Assembly (NCBI RefSeq): GCF_900299535.1 | Contig: NZ_OMKE01000009.1 | Span: 62,001-126,000, forward strand | Source: Aquimarina aquimarini | Lineage (GTDB): Bacteria > Bacteroidota > Bacteroidia > Flavobacteriales > Flavobacteriaceae | Length of the DNA: 64,000 bases | Direction of reading: 5' to 3' | Shown: one piece after another, positions 1 to 9,564 of the stretch | Numbering within the stretch: the stretch's first letter is position 1 | How the letters are laid out: each line of letters starts with the position of its first letter | Notes under the pieces: generated by a model | The model's input: the letters and a program-made list of their open reading frames with translations, nothing else | What the model was told of the DNA's origin: nothing | Databases searched by the model: none | Program-made: the position numbers and the translations under genes

Positions 1-56
1 TCTTATTGCGCATTCATGATATGCCTCTTTTAACTTAACTTTGGGGTATTCTTAAT

Positions 57-314
57 TTGATATCTATTTTGGAAAAAACGCAAAAATTAAAACTGATTTG
101 GGATTTCAAAGGTCCTGCTGCCAGTAAAACAGCTCAACATCACGAAATTCACCTGAAAGAGTATATTACTATAGAAAAGTTATCTCTTAATATTACAGGA
201 TTTCAAGACATCAATGATATGCATAGTATAGCATATATGGTGGTTATGAATTCTGAAATGAAGGCAGTGAGAGATGCTTTAAAACCTCATCGAGGGCAAT
301 TGTATCAGGAGTAA
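57..314 (+). CDS. Small conserved-looking hypothetical protein (85 aa)
   Basis: I do not recognise a named family. The product is soluble, with no signal peptide or membrane segment. The start is chosen as TTG at 57 because the only upstream in-frame ATG (position 21) runs into TAA at 36-38 and the next internal Met is past residue 50. The C-terminus (MKAVRDALKPHRGQLYQE) looks like part of a folded protein, which argues for a real gene. It lies 89 bases upstream of the ompH-like gene on the same strand, but a promoter-like TATATTTG sits in between, so the two are probably not one operon. Confidence 0.6.
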   Translation: MISILEKTQKLKLIWDFKGPAASKTAQHHEIHLKEYITIEKLSLNITGFQDINDMHSIAYMVVMNSEMKAVRDALKPHRGQLYQE

Positions 315-362
315 GGTTTTTAAAAAAAATAATTCGTGGCATATATATTGTTTCAGACCTTA

Positions 363-370
363 TATATTTG
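363..370 (+). promoter_or_regulatory. Predicted -7 promoter element of the ompH-like gene
   Basis: TATATTTG matches the Bacteroidota -7 consensus TAnnTTTG and ends 33 bases before the ATG at 404, leaving a short A-rich leader. A TTG at 348-350 is closer than the usual -33 spacing, so only the -7 box is convincing. Confidence 0.5.
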
Positions 371-403
371 CAAAAATTTAAAAATCAGTAAACAAAAAAT
401 AAA

Positions 404-922
404 ATGAAAAAAGTAATCGCATTAATTCTGGTTTTGGTTGCCAGTTTTCAAGTAAACGCTCAATCAAAAACAGGAAGTATTGACACTGAATTTATTCTTT
501 CTCAAATGCCTGAACTTGCTAAGGTTCAAACTGATCTAAAAGCTTACAACACAAAACTTGAAGAAGGGCTAAAGGTAAAGGTTGAAGCTTATCAAGCAAA
601 AGCAAAAGAATATCAGGAAAAAGTTGCTTCTTTTACTGAGCCTATGAAAAAAACAAAGCAGGAAGAGATTATTGCTTTAGAAAATGAAATCGCACAATTT
701 CGTCAAAACGGTGCTAAATTGGTGCAAATAGAACAAAACAGATTATTACAGCCCTTATACCAAAAAATCGGACAGGCTCTAGAAGAAATTGCTAAAACAG
801 AGGGATATACTCAAGTTTTTACAGTGACTACAAGCGGACTAGCTTATATCGATCCTAAGTTTGACGTAACCAAAACAGTGATGACAAAATTAGGTATTGA
901 GATCAAAGAGCCTAAGAAATAA
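404..922 (+). CDS. OmpH/Skp-family periplasmic chaperone
   Basis: 172 aa. A signal peptide covers residues 1-19 (MKKVIALILVLVASFQVNAQ). The mature part is a long charged helical stretch (about residues 45-125, rich in K, E, Q and A) that forms the coiled-coil tentacles of Skp/OmpH proteins. Skp holds unfolded outer-membrane proteins in the periplasm on their way to the BAM complex. The length fits the family (about 160-190 aa). It has its own promoter and ends at a 52-base palindromic terminator shared with guaB. Flavobacteria often carry several OmpH paralogues, so I give no symbol. Confidence 0.88.
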   Translation: MKKVIALILVLVASFQVNAQSKTGSIDTEFILSQMPELAKVQTDLKAYNTKLEEGLKVKVEAYQAKAKEYQEKVASFTEPMKKTKQEEIIALENEIAQFRQNGAKLVQIEQNRLLQPLYQKIGQALEEIAKTEGYTQVFTVTTSGLAYIDPKFDVTKTVMTKLGIEIKEPKK

Positions 923-963
923 TTAGGGTCTACTTCATCATACCATTTGATATAAAAACTGGT

Positions 964-1015
964 AGTATTGTATAAAAAAACGCATCAAATTTGATGCGTT
1001 TTTTTATACAATACT
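964..1015. terminator. Bidirectional intrinsic terminator between ompH-like gene and guaB
   Basis: A perfect inverted repeat with 26-base arms and no unpaired loop base. The core is CGCATCAAA/TTTGATGCG, flanked by A7 and T7, then TAT and a further paired segment. It lies between two convergent genes and has a T tract on either strand, so it should stop both transcripts. Confidence 0.9.
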
Positions 1016-1025
1016 TTTAGCTTAT

Positions 1026-2498
1026 CTACCTACTATAATTAGGAGCTTCTTTGGTAATTGTGACATCATGTGGGTGGCTTTCGTGAATACCACTTGCTGT
1101 AATTTTCACAAAACGACCATTATTCTGAAGGGTTGCTACATCTTTTGATCCACAATATCCCATTCCTGCACGTAGTCCTCCTATAAACTGATGGATACTT
1201 TCTACTAAATCTCCTTTATAAGCTACACGTCCTACTATACCCTCTGGAACTAGTTTTTTGATATCGTCTTCTACATCTTGAAAGTACCTATCTTTTGATC
1301 CTTTCTTCATTGCTTCTACAGATCCCATCCCACGATATGTTTTGTATTTTCTTCCTTCGTAAATCACTGTTTCTCCTGGTGATTCTTTGGTTCCTGCCAA
1401 AAGAGAGCCTAACATTACTGTATCTGCTCCAGCAGCAATCGCTTTTGGGATATCACCTGTATACCTAATTCCTCCATCAGCAATTACAGGAACTCCTGAT
1501 CCTTTTATTGCACTTGCTACTTCTAGTACTGCCGAAAACTGCGGGAATCCAACTCCTGCCACTACTCTGGTTGTACATATTGATCCTGGACCTATTCCAA
1601 CCTTGACAGCATCTGCTCCTGCTTCTACTAAATATTTTGCAGCCTCTGCTGTAGCAATATTACCAACGATTACATCTAATTCAGGAAATTTTGTTTTTAC
1701 TTCTTTTAATACTGCTACCACTCCTTTTGTATGACCATGTGCAGTATCAATCACCACTGCATCCACACCTGCCTTAACCAATGCATCTGCTCTTTCTACA
1801 GCATCACCTGTAACTCCTATTGCAGCAGCTACACGAAGACGACCTAACTTATCTTTATTTGCCATTGGTTTTAGCGTAAGCTTGGTTATATCTCTAAAAG
1901 TAATTAAGCCTACAAGTGTATTGTTTTGATCAACTACTGGTAATTTTTCTATTTTGTTTTCTTGTAAAATAACTTCTGCTTGCTGTAGTGATGTTCCTTC
2001 TCCTACAGTTACCAAGTTTTCACTGGTCATGATTTCTGATATAGGTCTCTCATCGTTTTTCTCAAACCTAAGATCTCTATTAGTAACGATCCCTATCAAT
2101 TTATAATTATCATCTACAATTGGGATTCCACCTATACTATGCTCTCGCATATTATTTTTGGCATCGATCACTTTTGCATCGCGAGGTAATGTTACAGGAT
2201 CTATGATCATGCCACTCTCAGCCCGTTTTACTTTGCGTACTTTGATTGCCTGTTCTTCTATAGTCATGTTTTTATGAAGCACACCTATTCCTCCTTCTTG
2301 AGCCATAGCTATTGCCATACGACTTTCTGTAACTGTATCCATTGCTGCAGAAACAATAGGTACATTAAGCGTTATGTTTTTTGTGAATTTAGTTTGAATA
2401 CTTACCTCTCTGGGTAATACTTCAGAAAATGCTGGAACTAAAAGAACATCGTCATAGGTTAAACCTTCTCCAACGATTTTGGAATCATGTGCTGTCAT
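1026..2498 (-). CDS. guaB: Inosine-5'-monophosphate dehydrogenase
   Basis: 490 aa, the usual length. It oxidises IMP to XMP with NAD+, the committed step of GMP synthesis, in the cytoplasm. A TIM barrel (residues 1-90 and 215-490) is interrupted by two CBS domains (about 95-205), which sense adenine/guanine nucleotides. The active-site loop GPGSICTTR places the catalytic Cys at residue 308. The flap region contains [10 protein letters not shown]. It is a single gene with a -7 box 24 bases upstream of its ATG. The call is secure. Confidence 0.98.
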   Translation of the reverse strand: MTAHDSKIVGEGLTYDDVLLVPAFSEVLPREVSIQTKFTKNITLNVPIVSAAMDTVTESRMAIAMAQEGGIGVLHKNMTIEEQAIKVRKVKRAESGMIIDPVTLPRDAKVIDAKNNMREHSIGGIPIVDDNYKLIGIVTNRDLRFEKNDERPISEIMTSENLVTVGEGTSLQQAEVILQENKIEKLPVVDQNNTLVGLITFRDITKLTLKPMANKDKLGRLRVAAAIGVTGDAVERADALVKAGVDAVVIDTAHGHTKGVVAVLKEVKTKFPELDVIVGNIATAEAAKYLVEAGADAVKVGIGPGSICTTRVVAGVGFPQFSAVLEVASAIKGSGVPVIADGGIRYTGDIPKAIAAGADTVMLGSLLAGTKESPGETVIYEGRKYKTYRGMGSVEAMKKGSKDRYFQDVEDDIKKLVPEGIVGRVAYKGDLVESIHQFIGGLRAGMGYCGSKDVATLQNNGRFVKITASGIHESHPHDVTITKEAPNYSR

Positions 2499-2521
2499 GG
2501 CAATTAAAATTTAATTGCGTG

Positions 2522-2529
2522 CAAATATA
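2522..2529 (-). promoter_or_regulatory. Predicted -7 promoter element of guaB
   Basis: On the minus strand this reads TATATTTG, an exact TAnnTTTG match, 23 bases before the guaB ATG, giving a leader of under 20 bases. No clear -33 TTTG is seen. Confidence 0.55.
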
Positions 2530-2913
2530 TATCTTTTTTAATGAAAACTAAGGGTTCTTTACTTATTTTACCCCTCATTACTAGTTAAATTAACACTTTT
2601 ATAACCTCTTGTTTTAATATTGCTTCTTCTTTTTTTTAAGATCTGAATAAGCATTAGTTAAGAAATAAAATTTTAAATTAAAATAATCATCATTTTAATA
2701 AGTCTCTCTGAAGTTTTATTTCTCATCGTACATCTAGCTTTGATTAAAATAATCAAAACAACTATTTATATATTATCCTTAGTAAATTGTTAATTATTTA
2801 TTAACAAAACGCAATCAATTAACATATTTTTAATAATTATCCTTTATATTTAACAATGTAACTATACGGTTGTTAGCCCAAAAACACCGATTACACACCC
2901 CAAAAACATAATT
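2530..2913. other. AT-rich intergenic region between divergent guaB and PAP2 genes
   Basis: No convincing reading frame on either strand. It is very AT-rich with many runs of A or T. A near-consensus -7 box (TATATTTA) lies about 65 bases before the PAP2 ATG at 2914 and may be its promoter. Confidence 0.5.
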
Positions 2914-3681
2914 ATGAAAATCCTACTTATACTAGCATTGCTCTGCATTTATACTCCTGCTGTAAATGCTCAACTTACCGACATTTATTTACCTGACTCA
3001 CATTTCAATACTATCAAACAGAGAGAAATTACTTCAGGAAAAAAATTAATAACAAACAGAATAATTCCAATTGCATTAATTACTACTGGTGTACTATTAT
3101 CTACAAGTAGTCTAGAGAAATCACTTCAAAAAGATGTAAGAAACATTGTTGGAGACGATTTTTATTTTGGCATGGATGACTATACTCGCTATGCTCCTAT
3201 TGTTGAAATGTATGTGGCAGATATTCTAGGAGCAAAATCAAGAAGTCACTGGTTTGATCAAACCAAAATTCTTATGTTATCTTCTATTTTGAGTAACGGT
3301 ACTTCATCTTTACTTAAAAAAGAAATTCATAAATATAGACCAGGAACATCTACTCATCCTAATTCTTTTCCTTCTGGTCATACTACAACTGCATTTACCA
3401 CAGCAACTGTTTTGTATGAAGAGTTTAAACACACGAATCCTTTATTAGCATATAGCGGTTACATTTTTGCTGTTACTACTGGTGGATTAAGAATGCTTAA
3501 CAACATGCATTACTTATCTGATGTATTGGTTGGTGCTGGCATAGGTATATTATCTGTAAAATTGGTTTATCATTTTCAGCATCTTATTTCCTGGAATCCC
3601 TTTAAGAAGTTAAACGGGGTAGCATTTGCCCCTCATTTTAGCGAAAAATCTGCTGGTGTCTACCTCTCAAAAACTTTTTAA
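2914..3681 (+). CDS. PAP2-superfamily membrane phosphatase
   Basis: 255 aa with a signal peptide (residues 1-19). The three PAP2 phosphatase motifs are present: K-x6-RP ending at residue 143 (KKEIHKYRP), PSGH at 153-156, and R193-x5-H199-x3-D203. The family hydrolyses phosphomonoesters such as phosphatidic acid, undecaprenyl pyrophosphate or lipid A phosphates at the periplasmic face. Hydrophobic segments surround the motifs. The substrate cannot be read from the sequence. It is a single gene with its own terminator about 40 bases downstream. Confidence 0.9.
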   Translation: MKILLILALLCIYTPAVNAQLTDIYLPDSHFNTIKQREITSGKKLITNRIIPIALITTGVLLSTSSLEKSLQKDVRNIVGDDFYFGMDDYTRYAPIVEMYVADILGAKSRSHWFDQTKILMLSSILSNGTSSLLKKEIHKYRPGTSTHPNSFPSGHTTTAFTTATVLYEEFKHTNPLLAYSGYIFAVTTGGLRMLNNMHYLSDVLVGAGIGILSVKLVYHFQHLISWNPFKKLNGVAFAPHFSEKSAGVYLSKTF

Positions 3682-3721
3682 TGTTTACCTTACTTATTAA
3701 TCAGTAAGAATATATATACAA

Positions 3722-3757
3722 AAAAACGGAGCTTGTTATTAAACTTACTCCGTTTTT
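3722..3757 (+). terminator. Intrinsic terminator after the PAP2 gene
   Basis: Ten-base perfect stem AAAAACGGAG/CTCCGTTTTT with a 16-base loop, ending in T5, 40 bases after the PAP2 stop codon. Confidence 0.75.
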
Positions 3758-3902
3758 AAAAATGGTTTACGTTTAGTTATATAAAATGCAATTATAACTA
3801 AGCCGTAAATATAGCTTTTTATAGATGAATTATGTACTAAAACACATAAACAAAATATTGAAATTAACTTCTATCTTATTTAAGTAGTTTTTTTTTAATA
3901 TT

Positions 3903-4376
3903 CTAAACTTTTAGTTGTTTCCCATATTCACAATCTCTGATCAAACCTTTTGAGTAACTTGTTTTTGTCATCAAATCCATAACCAAATATACTTTCTCTT
4001 TTATAAGAATAGTTACTGTTTTTTGATCCCATAGAACTTTAATATTCTTTTTTTTTAGATTCTTGACATAACAATATTGATTTGCATAAAAAGAAGGTAG
4101 TGGTTTATCTTTTATTCCTTTTGCATCATATAAAATTCCTTTTGGTTTTGATGACTCTGGATCGACTACCGAGCATAAAAAACCATCAAAATCTACTTCT
4201 TCTTTATTTGGGCTCAAAAGATACGCCCATACAGCATAAGCCTCTTCTTCAATCATCAAAGTTCTGCCCGAACTAGGATGTGTATCTGTCAAAAAAATCT
4301 TTGTAACTCCACTAGTTGATTTCTCTGTATTCGTATTTACAAATCTATTAAATAGAGATAATAATTGGTTTTTCAT
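3903..4376 (-). CDS. Hypothetical cytoplasmic protein (157 aa)
   Basis: I do not recognise a family. There is no signal peptide or membrane helix. The sequence has a mixed alpha/beta look, with a well-ordered middle (GRTLMIEEEAYAVWAYLLSP near residues 36-55) and a Lys-rich segment near residue 107 (NLKKKNIK). Codon use is like the neighbours. It stands alone on the minus strand. A 14-base palindrome (TACGGTTTTCCGTA) about 70 bases upstream may be an operator. It is real by length and composition; function unknown. Confidence 0.6.
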   Translation of the reverse strand: MKNQLLSLFNRFVNTNTEKSTSGVTKIFLTDTHPSSGRTLMIEEEAYAVWAYLLSPNKEEVDFDGFLCSVVDPESSKPKGILYDAKGIKDKPLPSFYANQYCYVKNLKKKNIKVLWDQKTVTILIKEKVYLVMDLMTKTSYSKGLIRDCEYGKQLKV

Positions 4377-4810
4377 TTATAATTTTATTTTGGGGATTAT
4401 AAATATATGCTATACTGCTAACCTAATTAAATATCTAAACACTTATCTACGGTTTTCCGTAATGTTATTTATTGATGTAAGGCATCTCATTATTTTATAA
4501 ATGGATGTATTATTATAGATAAAGAGTAATACGATTTACACATAAAAATTTCGTATATAGTTTGTTTCTTTTGCACTATATCTGTGTTATAAAACTCAAC
4601 AATAGCTAAGGCTATTCTTTAATTTTATGCCTTAATCTAGCACAAAATAATTCAAGCTCTTTACACGAAATTCTTATCCATAACTCGTATAATACCATAT
4701 ACACTTTGAATTTACCGCAATAAAATTCTCCTTTTACCTATGCTTCAGAATAAACAAAAATAGTTGATTTTCTTTTTACAAAAAATTCAAAGTATGACTG
4801 GTATAAGTTT
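4377..4810. other. Intergenic region without a supported gene
   Basis: 434 AT-rich bases between two minus-strand genes. No reading frame looks coding on either strand. The only structured element is the palindrome TACGGTTTTCCGTA at 4448-4461. A short imperfect repeat around 4600 (ATAGCTAAGGCTAT) is too weak to call. Confidence 0.5.
4448..4461. promoter_or_regulatory. Candidate operator palindrome TACGGTTTTCCGTA
   Basis: Five-base arms TACGG/CCGTA around TTTT, the only G+C-containing structure in a very AT-rich spacer, 72 bases upstream of the ATG of the unknown gene ending at 3903. Position and symmetry suggest a dimeric regulator site; no regulator is identified. Confidence 0.3.
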
Positions 4811-6067
4811 CTATTTTTTTCTCATCATAGATAATGTAAATCCTCCTAATAATAGGATTACAACTCCCATTATCCCCCATAACCAGATTTTATTAGTAAA
4901 TAAAGGTTGGGGTTCTGAAACCTGTTTATCTGCATTTTTTGTATGATCTACAGATGTTTGTTTCTCTATAGATAGAGGCGTTATATTATCTGGAATTTTA
5001 ACCGAAAGATAACTTAAATCATACAATGGTTTCTTTGCTTTCTTATTTCCGTATACAAGATAATATGTTGCTGGATCTATCAAACGTGTAACAAGCTCAT
5101 GCTTATATCCTTTTACTAAAGGTTTACCTACATTCAAAGGCTTATTATCGCTATTATCAATTACTATTCTTATCTTTTTTGTTATCACACTTCTGAAGGT
5201 AAATACATTATCTTCTATCGAGTTAAGAATTCCTGAATTGAGTTTTTGGTATCGAAGTATCCAATCCCCTTTTTGATTTTTAATACTATCATTTGCATAT
5301 TGAATAGAGACAGGACGATAATAATCAAAAGTATCTTTAGTTTTGATATCTAAACAACCAACAGGAACAGAGTTTCTAAGAGTTACATCTATAATTGTTT
5401 GCTTATTTTTTTTGGATTCTTTTACTTGGTGGTTAACGATATCATATTCTAGATAATCTGCTTTTTTAACCACTTGCATGGTAACATTTGCTGACTCTAA
5501 TACAGGCTTTTGAACATCCTTTATGTTAACTCTAAAATATTTATATTTTGCTTCAGGAAATCGTACTGTAGTAAATTGATAATTTGTAAGGTCATTCTGA
5601 ATTGATAATATACGATAGTCCTCTGTAATAGTATACCATTCTTCAAGGTCTTGACTTCCTTCTAGAGCGATCAACCAATCAAAATTACGTCTTTTAAATT
5701 TTAAATAAATCTGATTTACAGGTTCTGTACCAGAAACTTCTAATGTTATATATGCGCCTTTATCGTTGTGTGTAGTATTCAGGGTTTTAAATGGTACTCT
5801 TTTGAGTGATACATTTCCAGTTTTTAGTTTCAAGAGGTATGGTGCTTCTACAGTATCCTTCTCTTTGGTTACTCCATAAACTCTAACATCTGATAAATTA
5901 GGCAAAACATGACCAAAAACCTCATTGGGTAAATCTATCAAATGCCAATTATCTACTACACCTTGCAATTTATGTTTATATGTATATTGATCCATTTGAG
6001 CATAAGTGCTACAACATATCAATAACATTAACTTTATTATACTATTAATTTTCTTGTTCATCTGCAA
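4811..6067 (-). CDS. DUF3999 family envelope protein
   Basis: 418 aa. It has a signal peptide (about residues 1-23), a long beta-rich extracytoplasmic region, and a C-terminal membrane helix (about 393-413) followed by RKK, so most of it should face the periplasm. I assign DUF3999 from overall resemblance and from its partner, a DUF2339 protein; the two domains are commonly encoded together. The start overlaps the DUF2339 stop by 23 bases; a second Met at residue 3 would shorten the overlap to 17. Function is unknown. The overlap suggests translational coupling and a shared membrane complex. Confidence 0.7.
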   Translation of the reverse strand: MQMNKKINSIIKLMLLICCSTYAQMDQYTYKHKLQGVVDNWHLIDLPNEVFGHVLPNLSDVRVYGVTKEKDTVEAPYLLKLKTGNVSLKRVPFKTLNTTHNDKGAYITLEVSGTEPVNQIYLKFKRRNFDWLIALEGSQDLEEWYTITEDYRILSIQNDLTNYQFTTVRFPEAKYKYFRVNIKDVQKPVLESANVTMQVVKKADYLEYDIVNHQVKESKKNKQTIIDVTLRNSVPVGCLDIKTKDTFDYYRPVSIQYANDSIKNQKGDWILRYQKLNSGILNSIEDNVFTFRSVITKKIRIVIDNSDNKPLNVGKPLVKGYKHELVTRLIDPATYYLVYGNKKAKKPLYDLSYLSVKIPDNITPLSIEKQTSVDHTKNADKQVSEPQPLFTNKIWLWGIMGVVILLLGGFTLSMMRKK

Positions 6068-8414
6068 TAATATGTTTGTATTTATTGTATAGGAATGAAA
6101 TGATTAGTAGGAGGATTCCTAAAGATAAGAATACGATAGTTTTGGCTATAGTACCTAAATGTGAAATATCATAGAAGAATAGCTTGATCAACGTAATTCC
6201 AAAAACTATAATAGCCAAAACACGTAAATATTTTTTTCTTTTCCATATTCCTAAAATGATCAGTAGTAATGCATATACTCCCCACAAAATACTTAAGCCT
6301 AACTTATAGGTTTCTGTATAATTTGCCAAATCCAACCAATGAACCAATTCACTGCTTACTATCCAGATTAGGGTACAATGCAGTATAATTTCAAAAGCAA
6401 TTTTAAAGCTTCTACCCAAGAATTTTTGTCGTACATATACATAAAGAGTATAGAGCACACCTGCCGTAAACATAAGAGAAATATATCGTATTACTAGGTG
6501 AGAAAATACTCCTGTGCTATACTGTTGGCTTTCTAATTCTAAAAAATTCTCTCTAAATTCACTTAATAAATAAAGGCCTCTAGTTAAAAATCCAAAAACA
6601 ATAAATAACGTGCATACTATAGTTATATACCCAAGCACCTTATTTTTGATTTTTTTGATGTTTACAAATGATAAAACAATTAAAAAGAATAATGTATAGT
6701 TGATCAACCAAATTGCTTTAAAATTATTTATATCTGATAGTACTGTATATTTTGAAGCACCTTCATCCTGAAATGTAAACAAGTGACTTGTTTCTTCGTG
6801 TATCTGATACCAATAATTACTTATTTCTACCCAAAAAGTACCATAAGTTGTACCTATAAGTAGTAAAACGATACTTACTGTTAGTAATACATATACTTCT
6901 GATTGTTTAGGCCATGGAAAAGATAATTTCTCTTTGCGATGAATCCAAAGGATACTTGCATACGAAGCAATGCAACATATCGAAGTCATTAGATATACAT
7001 TCAATACAGGTAGCAACCTTGTTTCTGGAAGTTCAGGGATATACCCAAAATACATTTCTACCCAATCGTGTAAAAGACTAAAAAAAGCAAGTCCCCACAA
7101 TGGATATGACAGCACCTCATAAATAGGTACTTTTTTGGTTCGCCCTATCCAAAAGAGTAATGCAGCTTCTCCTGCCCATAATAGTGTAACCCAGTTACCA
7201 TCTAATTGTACAGGAAAGGCAATTGTTATAAAAACTAGCACCATTCCTGTTGCAAAATAAAACAAGTTGCGATCAGCTAATTTAAGTTTATGCAAAATAA
7301 CACTTACCACAAAATGAACCACCGCATTTGCCAAAGTAAACAAACCTAATAGCTCTTTGCCATATTCATGATCACTCAACATAGCGAATCCAATACCATA
7401 AAAAATAAATGAATTGGATAACTGCAAAATCACATCTACGATTCCAAATGTTTCTTTTTTTCTGAGCTTGTACCCCAAAAAGATTAGATAGAACGTTAGA
7501 AAAAATAAGATTAGAAATACAAAACCAAGGGTAAAGTGAATTTCTATATCATATTTTGCTGCATACCAGGACATAAAAATAATCCATGTGAATATAAATG
7601 AAGAGAAATAAAGTGATTTCCAATATTTTTTTAATGCAATAATTAGTATCCCTACATTAATAATAGCCATATAACTGAATAGTATAGCTACTCTACCTGA
7701 ACCATCACTTAACAAAAATGGCACGGCGTACGCTCCTACAAGCCCTATATGTGCAATAACTTGTCTATTATATTGTATAGCCGCAAAAACGGTAAATGCT
7801 GTAAATAACAACATCAATATAAAGGTCATACTTTGTGGTATCAATCCGTATAAGCTATATGCCAAAAATGTAATAAAATACATAATTGCCATAGCTCCGC
7901 TTACTAATACTGCGCTGAAGTTTTCATACTTTCTCTTTAACTTCATTCCAACTCCCAAAAGACCTAGTCCAACCAAATACCCTAGGATAATTCGAGTTAA
8001 CGGTCCTATAAGATCATTTTCTATTGTATATTTTGCTCCAATAGCAACTCCTATTACAATAATCCCTATACCTATCTTATTAATCAGGTTTTCTCCTATA
8101 AACTTCTCTAGGTTTGATTTCTTTTTTGGTGTCTTTTTTTGAGGAGCTACCGTTTTTACTTCTACCTTCTTTACTGGTTCTTGTTGTTTTGGTTTTTCTA
8201 GAATTGGTTTTACTGTTTCTTCTACAACTTTAGGTATAGGTGAAACTGGTGGTATGACTTTATTTGCTACCTCTGATTGATCTGTAGGTAAGTTTTTTAG
8301 TTTATATATTTCCTCTTTAAGACTTTGTATCTGAGTAGAGAAATCCTCTTGTCTTTTCAGCAGAATATCTAGTTTTTCCAGAAGCTGATGTATCTGATCT
8401 TGATTGTTCCCCAT
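6045..8414 (-). CDS. DUF2339 family polytopic membrane protein
   Basis: 789 aa. Residues 1-35 form a short coiled coil (QIHQLLEKLDILLKRQEDF), followed by a Pro/Lys/Val-rich linker (about 45-105) and then roughly twenty or more hydrophobic helices to the C-terminus. This architecture is typical of DUF2339. No catalytic motif is visible. It is the first gene of a two-gene operon with the overlapping DUF3999 gene. The biochemical role is unknown; the layout suggests a large inner-membrane scaffold or transporter with a periplasmic partner. Confidence 0.8.
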   Translation of the reverse strand: MGNNQDQIHQLLEKLDILLKRQEDFSTQIQSLKEEIYKLKNLPTDQSEVANKVIPPVSPIPKVVEETVKPILEKPKQQEPVKKVEVKTVAPQKKTPKKKSNLEKFIGENLINKIGIGIIVIGVAIGAKYTIENDLIGPLTRIILGYLVGLGLLGVGMKLKRKYENFSAVLVSGAMAIMYFITFLAYSLYGLIPQSMTFILMLLFTAFTVFAAIQYNRQVIAHIGLVGAYAVPFLLSDGSGRVAILFSYMAIINVGILIIALKKYWKSLYFSSFIFTWIIFMSWYAAKYDIEIHFTLGFVFLILFFLTFYLIFLGYKLRKKETFGIVDVILQLSNSFIFYGIGFAMLSDHEYGKELLGLFTLANAVVHFVVSVILHKLKLADRNLFYFATGMVLVFITIAFPVQLDGNWVTLLWAGEAALLFWIGRTKKVPIYEVLSYPLWGLAFFSLLHDWVEMYFGYIPELPETRLLPVLNVYLMTSICCIASYASILWIHRKEKLSFPWPKQSEVYVLLTVSIVLLLIGTTYGTFWVEISNYWYQIHEETSHLFTFQDEGASKYTVLSDINNFKAIWLINYTLFFLIVLSFVNIKKIKNKVLGYITIVCTLFIVFGFLTRGLYLLSEFRENFLELESQQYSTGVFSHLVIRYISLMFTAGVLYTLYVYVRQKFLGRSFKIAFEIILHCTLIWIVSSELVHWLDLANYTETYKLGLSILWGVYALLLIILGIWKRKKYLRVLAIIVFGITLIKLFFYDISHLGTIAKTIVFLSLGILLLIISFLYNKYKHIIADEQEN

Positions 8415-8589
8415 ATTTATTTTTTTACACCCAACTATTAATCAAATAGTTAAAAACACCCTAACAATGTATTGATTTTATACCTAAAAGTAAAAATCAA
8501 AAACTTAGAATGATTCTTTATAATAAAGTGAAAAGGTAGTAAGATTTTCTGAGATCAAGGCTATCAAAAGTATTGTTTTGTTCTCTTTT

Positions 8590-9112
8590 TTAGTTTAAAA
8601 TACGTGCCATTTTACGAGTAAGAAACTCCTTTTCATGTTTGGATTGAGTGAGCTATATCGCTCTTTTGTAACTTTTTACTGCTTTTGTATTTTGGTCAGT
8701 TTTTTGATACATCTCGCCTAATGTGGCATGGTATAAATAATATTTTTATAGTACTTTTTTATTGCTCATAGACTCTAGATCATCTAATGCTTCTTGTGAT
8801 CCATTAAGCTGAAGAACAACCAAACAACGATTTAAAAATACAATAGGGTCATCTTCTATTTTTAATAAGAGATTATAATACTCTAATATTACTTTCCAGT
8901 TTGTATCATTATATTTCTTTGCTTTACAATGTTGGTAGGCAATAGCTGCTTCGATATGATAGGTAGTATTGTGTTTCCAAACGCTGGTTTATTTAAATAC
9001 TGTTCTCCTAATTGTATCAATTGCTCATCCCATTTTGTACGCGGTCTTGTTGAGAAAGTAAAATCAATGTTCCTTCTGTCGTAATTCGACTATCAATTGT
9101 GGCTGTAGCTTT
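8590..9112 (-). pseudogene. Decayed ECF sigma-factor gene (C-terminal DUF6596/TPR-like part only)
   Basis: Reading the minus strand and allowing frame changes gives: TEGTLILLSQQDR, then WDEQLIQLGEQYL in another frame, then YHIEAAIAYQH followed by EYYNLLLKIEDDPIVFLNR in a third, and finally YHATLGEMYQKTD and KMARILN before TAA at 8590. These match in order the C-terminal extension of ECF42-like sigma factors (DUF6596). There are at least two frameshifts and two in-frame stops (8746-8748 and 8653-8655). The sigma2/sigma4 DNA-binding part is missing upstream. Family assignment is from memory of conserved phrases. Confidence 0.75.
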
Positions 9113-9165
9113 AGTTTAACTAAAATTTTTATCATAAAACCTCTTGTAGTTATTTTTTGAATTAT

Positions 9166-9564
9166 CTAAGGTTTATTAATCTTATTTGATTTTACATAGT
9201 ACAGTTCCATCTTATTCATTGTTATGACCAATACATTTCCATTGAGAACATAATCTAAACAAATTTCTGTTGCATTTTCTTCTGAGTTAGCTTTTAGACA
9301 GAGTTTATCTTCTTTTAATAACCAAAATCGTTCTAATGGTTCTCCTAGGGATTTTTCTATAACAGTACCATCTTGTTTTAACTCAATAAATGTATTTGGA
9401 TCACCATCCATCACCCATTTACCCACCAGCTCTTCTGGAGTTCCTTGACCTATAAGAACCTTTTCATCTCCTTTATCAACTACTATATCCTTATGGTTAC
9501 TTGTATAGCTACTAAGCGTGATTATAGCAATTACAAGAACAATAATGTTAATTTTTGATTGCAT
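9166..9564 (-). CDS. Small secreted lipocalin-like protein (132 aa)
   Basis: An N-terminal hydrophobic segment (residues 1-22) directs export; there is no lipobox Cys. The rest has the pattern of small lipocalin-like beta-barrels of Bacteroidota: LVGKWVMDGDPNTFIELKQD near residue 46, then alternating strands and a conserved-looking YYVKS near the end. Members of this type are usually uncharacterised. It stands alone after the sigma-factor relic. The family call is tentative, but the gene itself is likely real. Confidence 0.6.
   Translation of the reverse strand: MQSKINIIVLVIAIITLSSYTSNHKDIVVDKGDEKVLIGQGTPEELVGKWVMDGDPNTFIELKQDGTVIEKSLGEPLERFWLLKEDKLCLKANSEENATEICLDYVLNGNVLVITMNKMELYYVKSNKINKP

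Noticed and set aside
964..1015. The long palindrome as a recombination or phage attachment site
   Set aside because: Its A/T tracts and position between convergent genes fit a two-way terminator; no integrase or target duplication is nearby.
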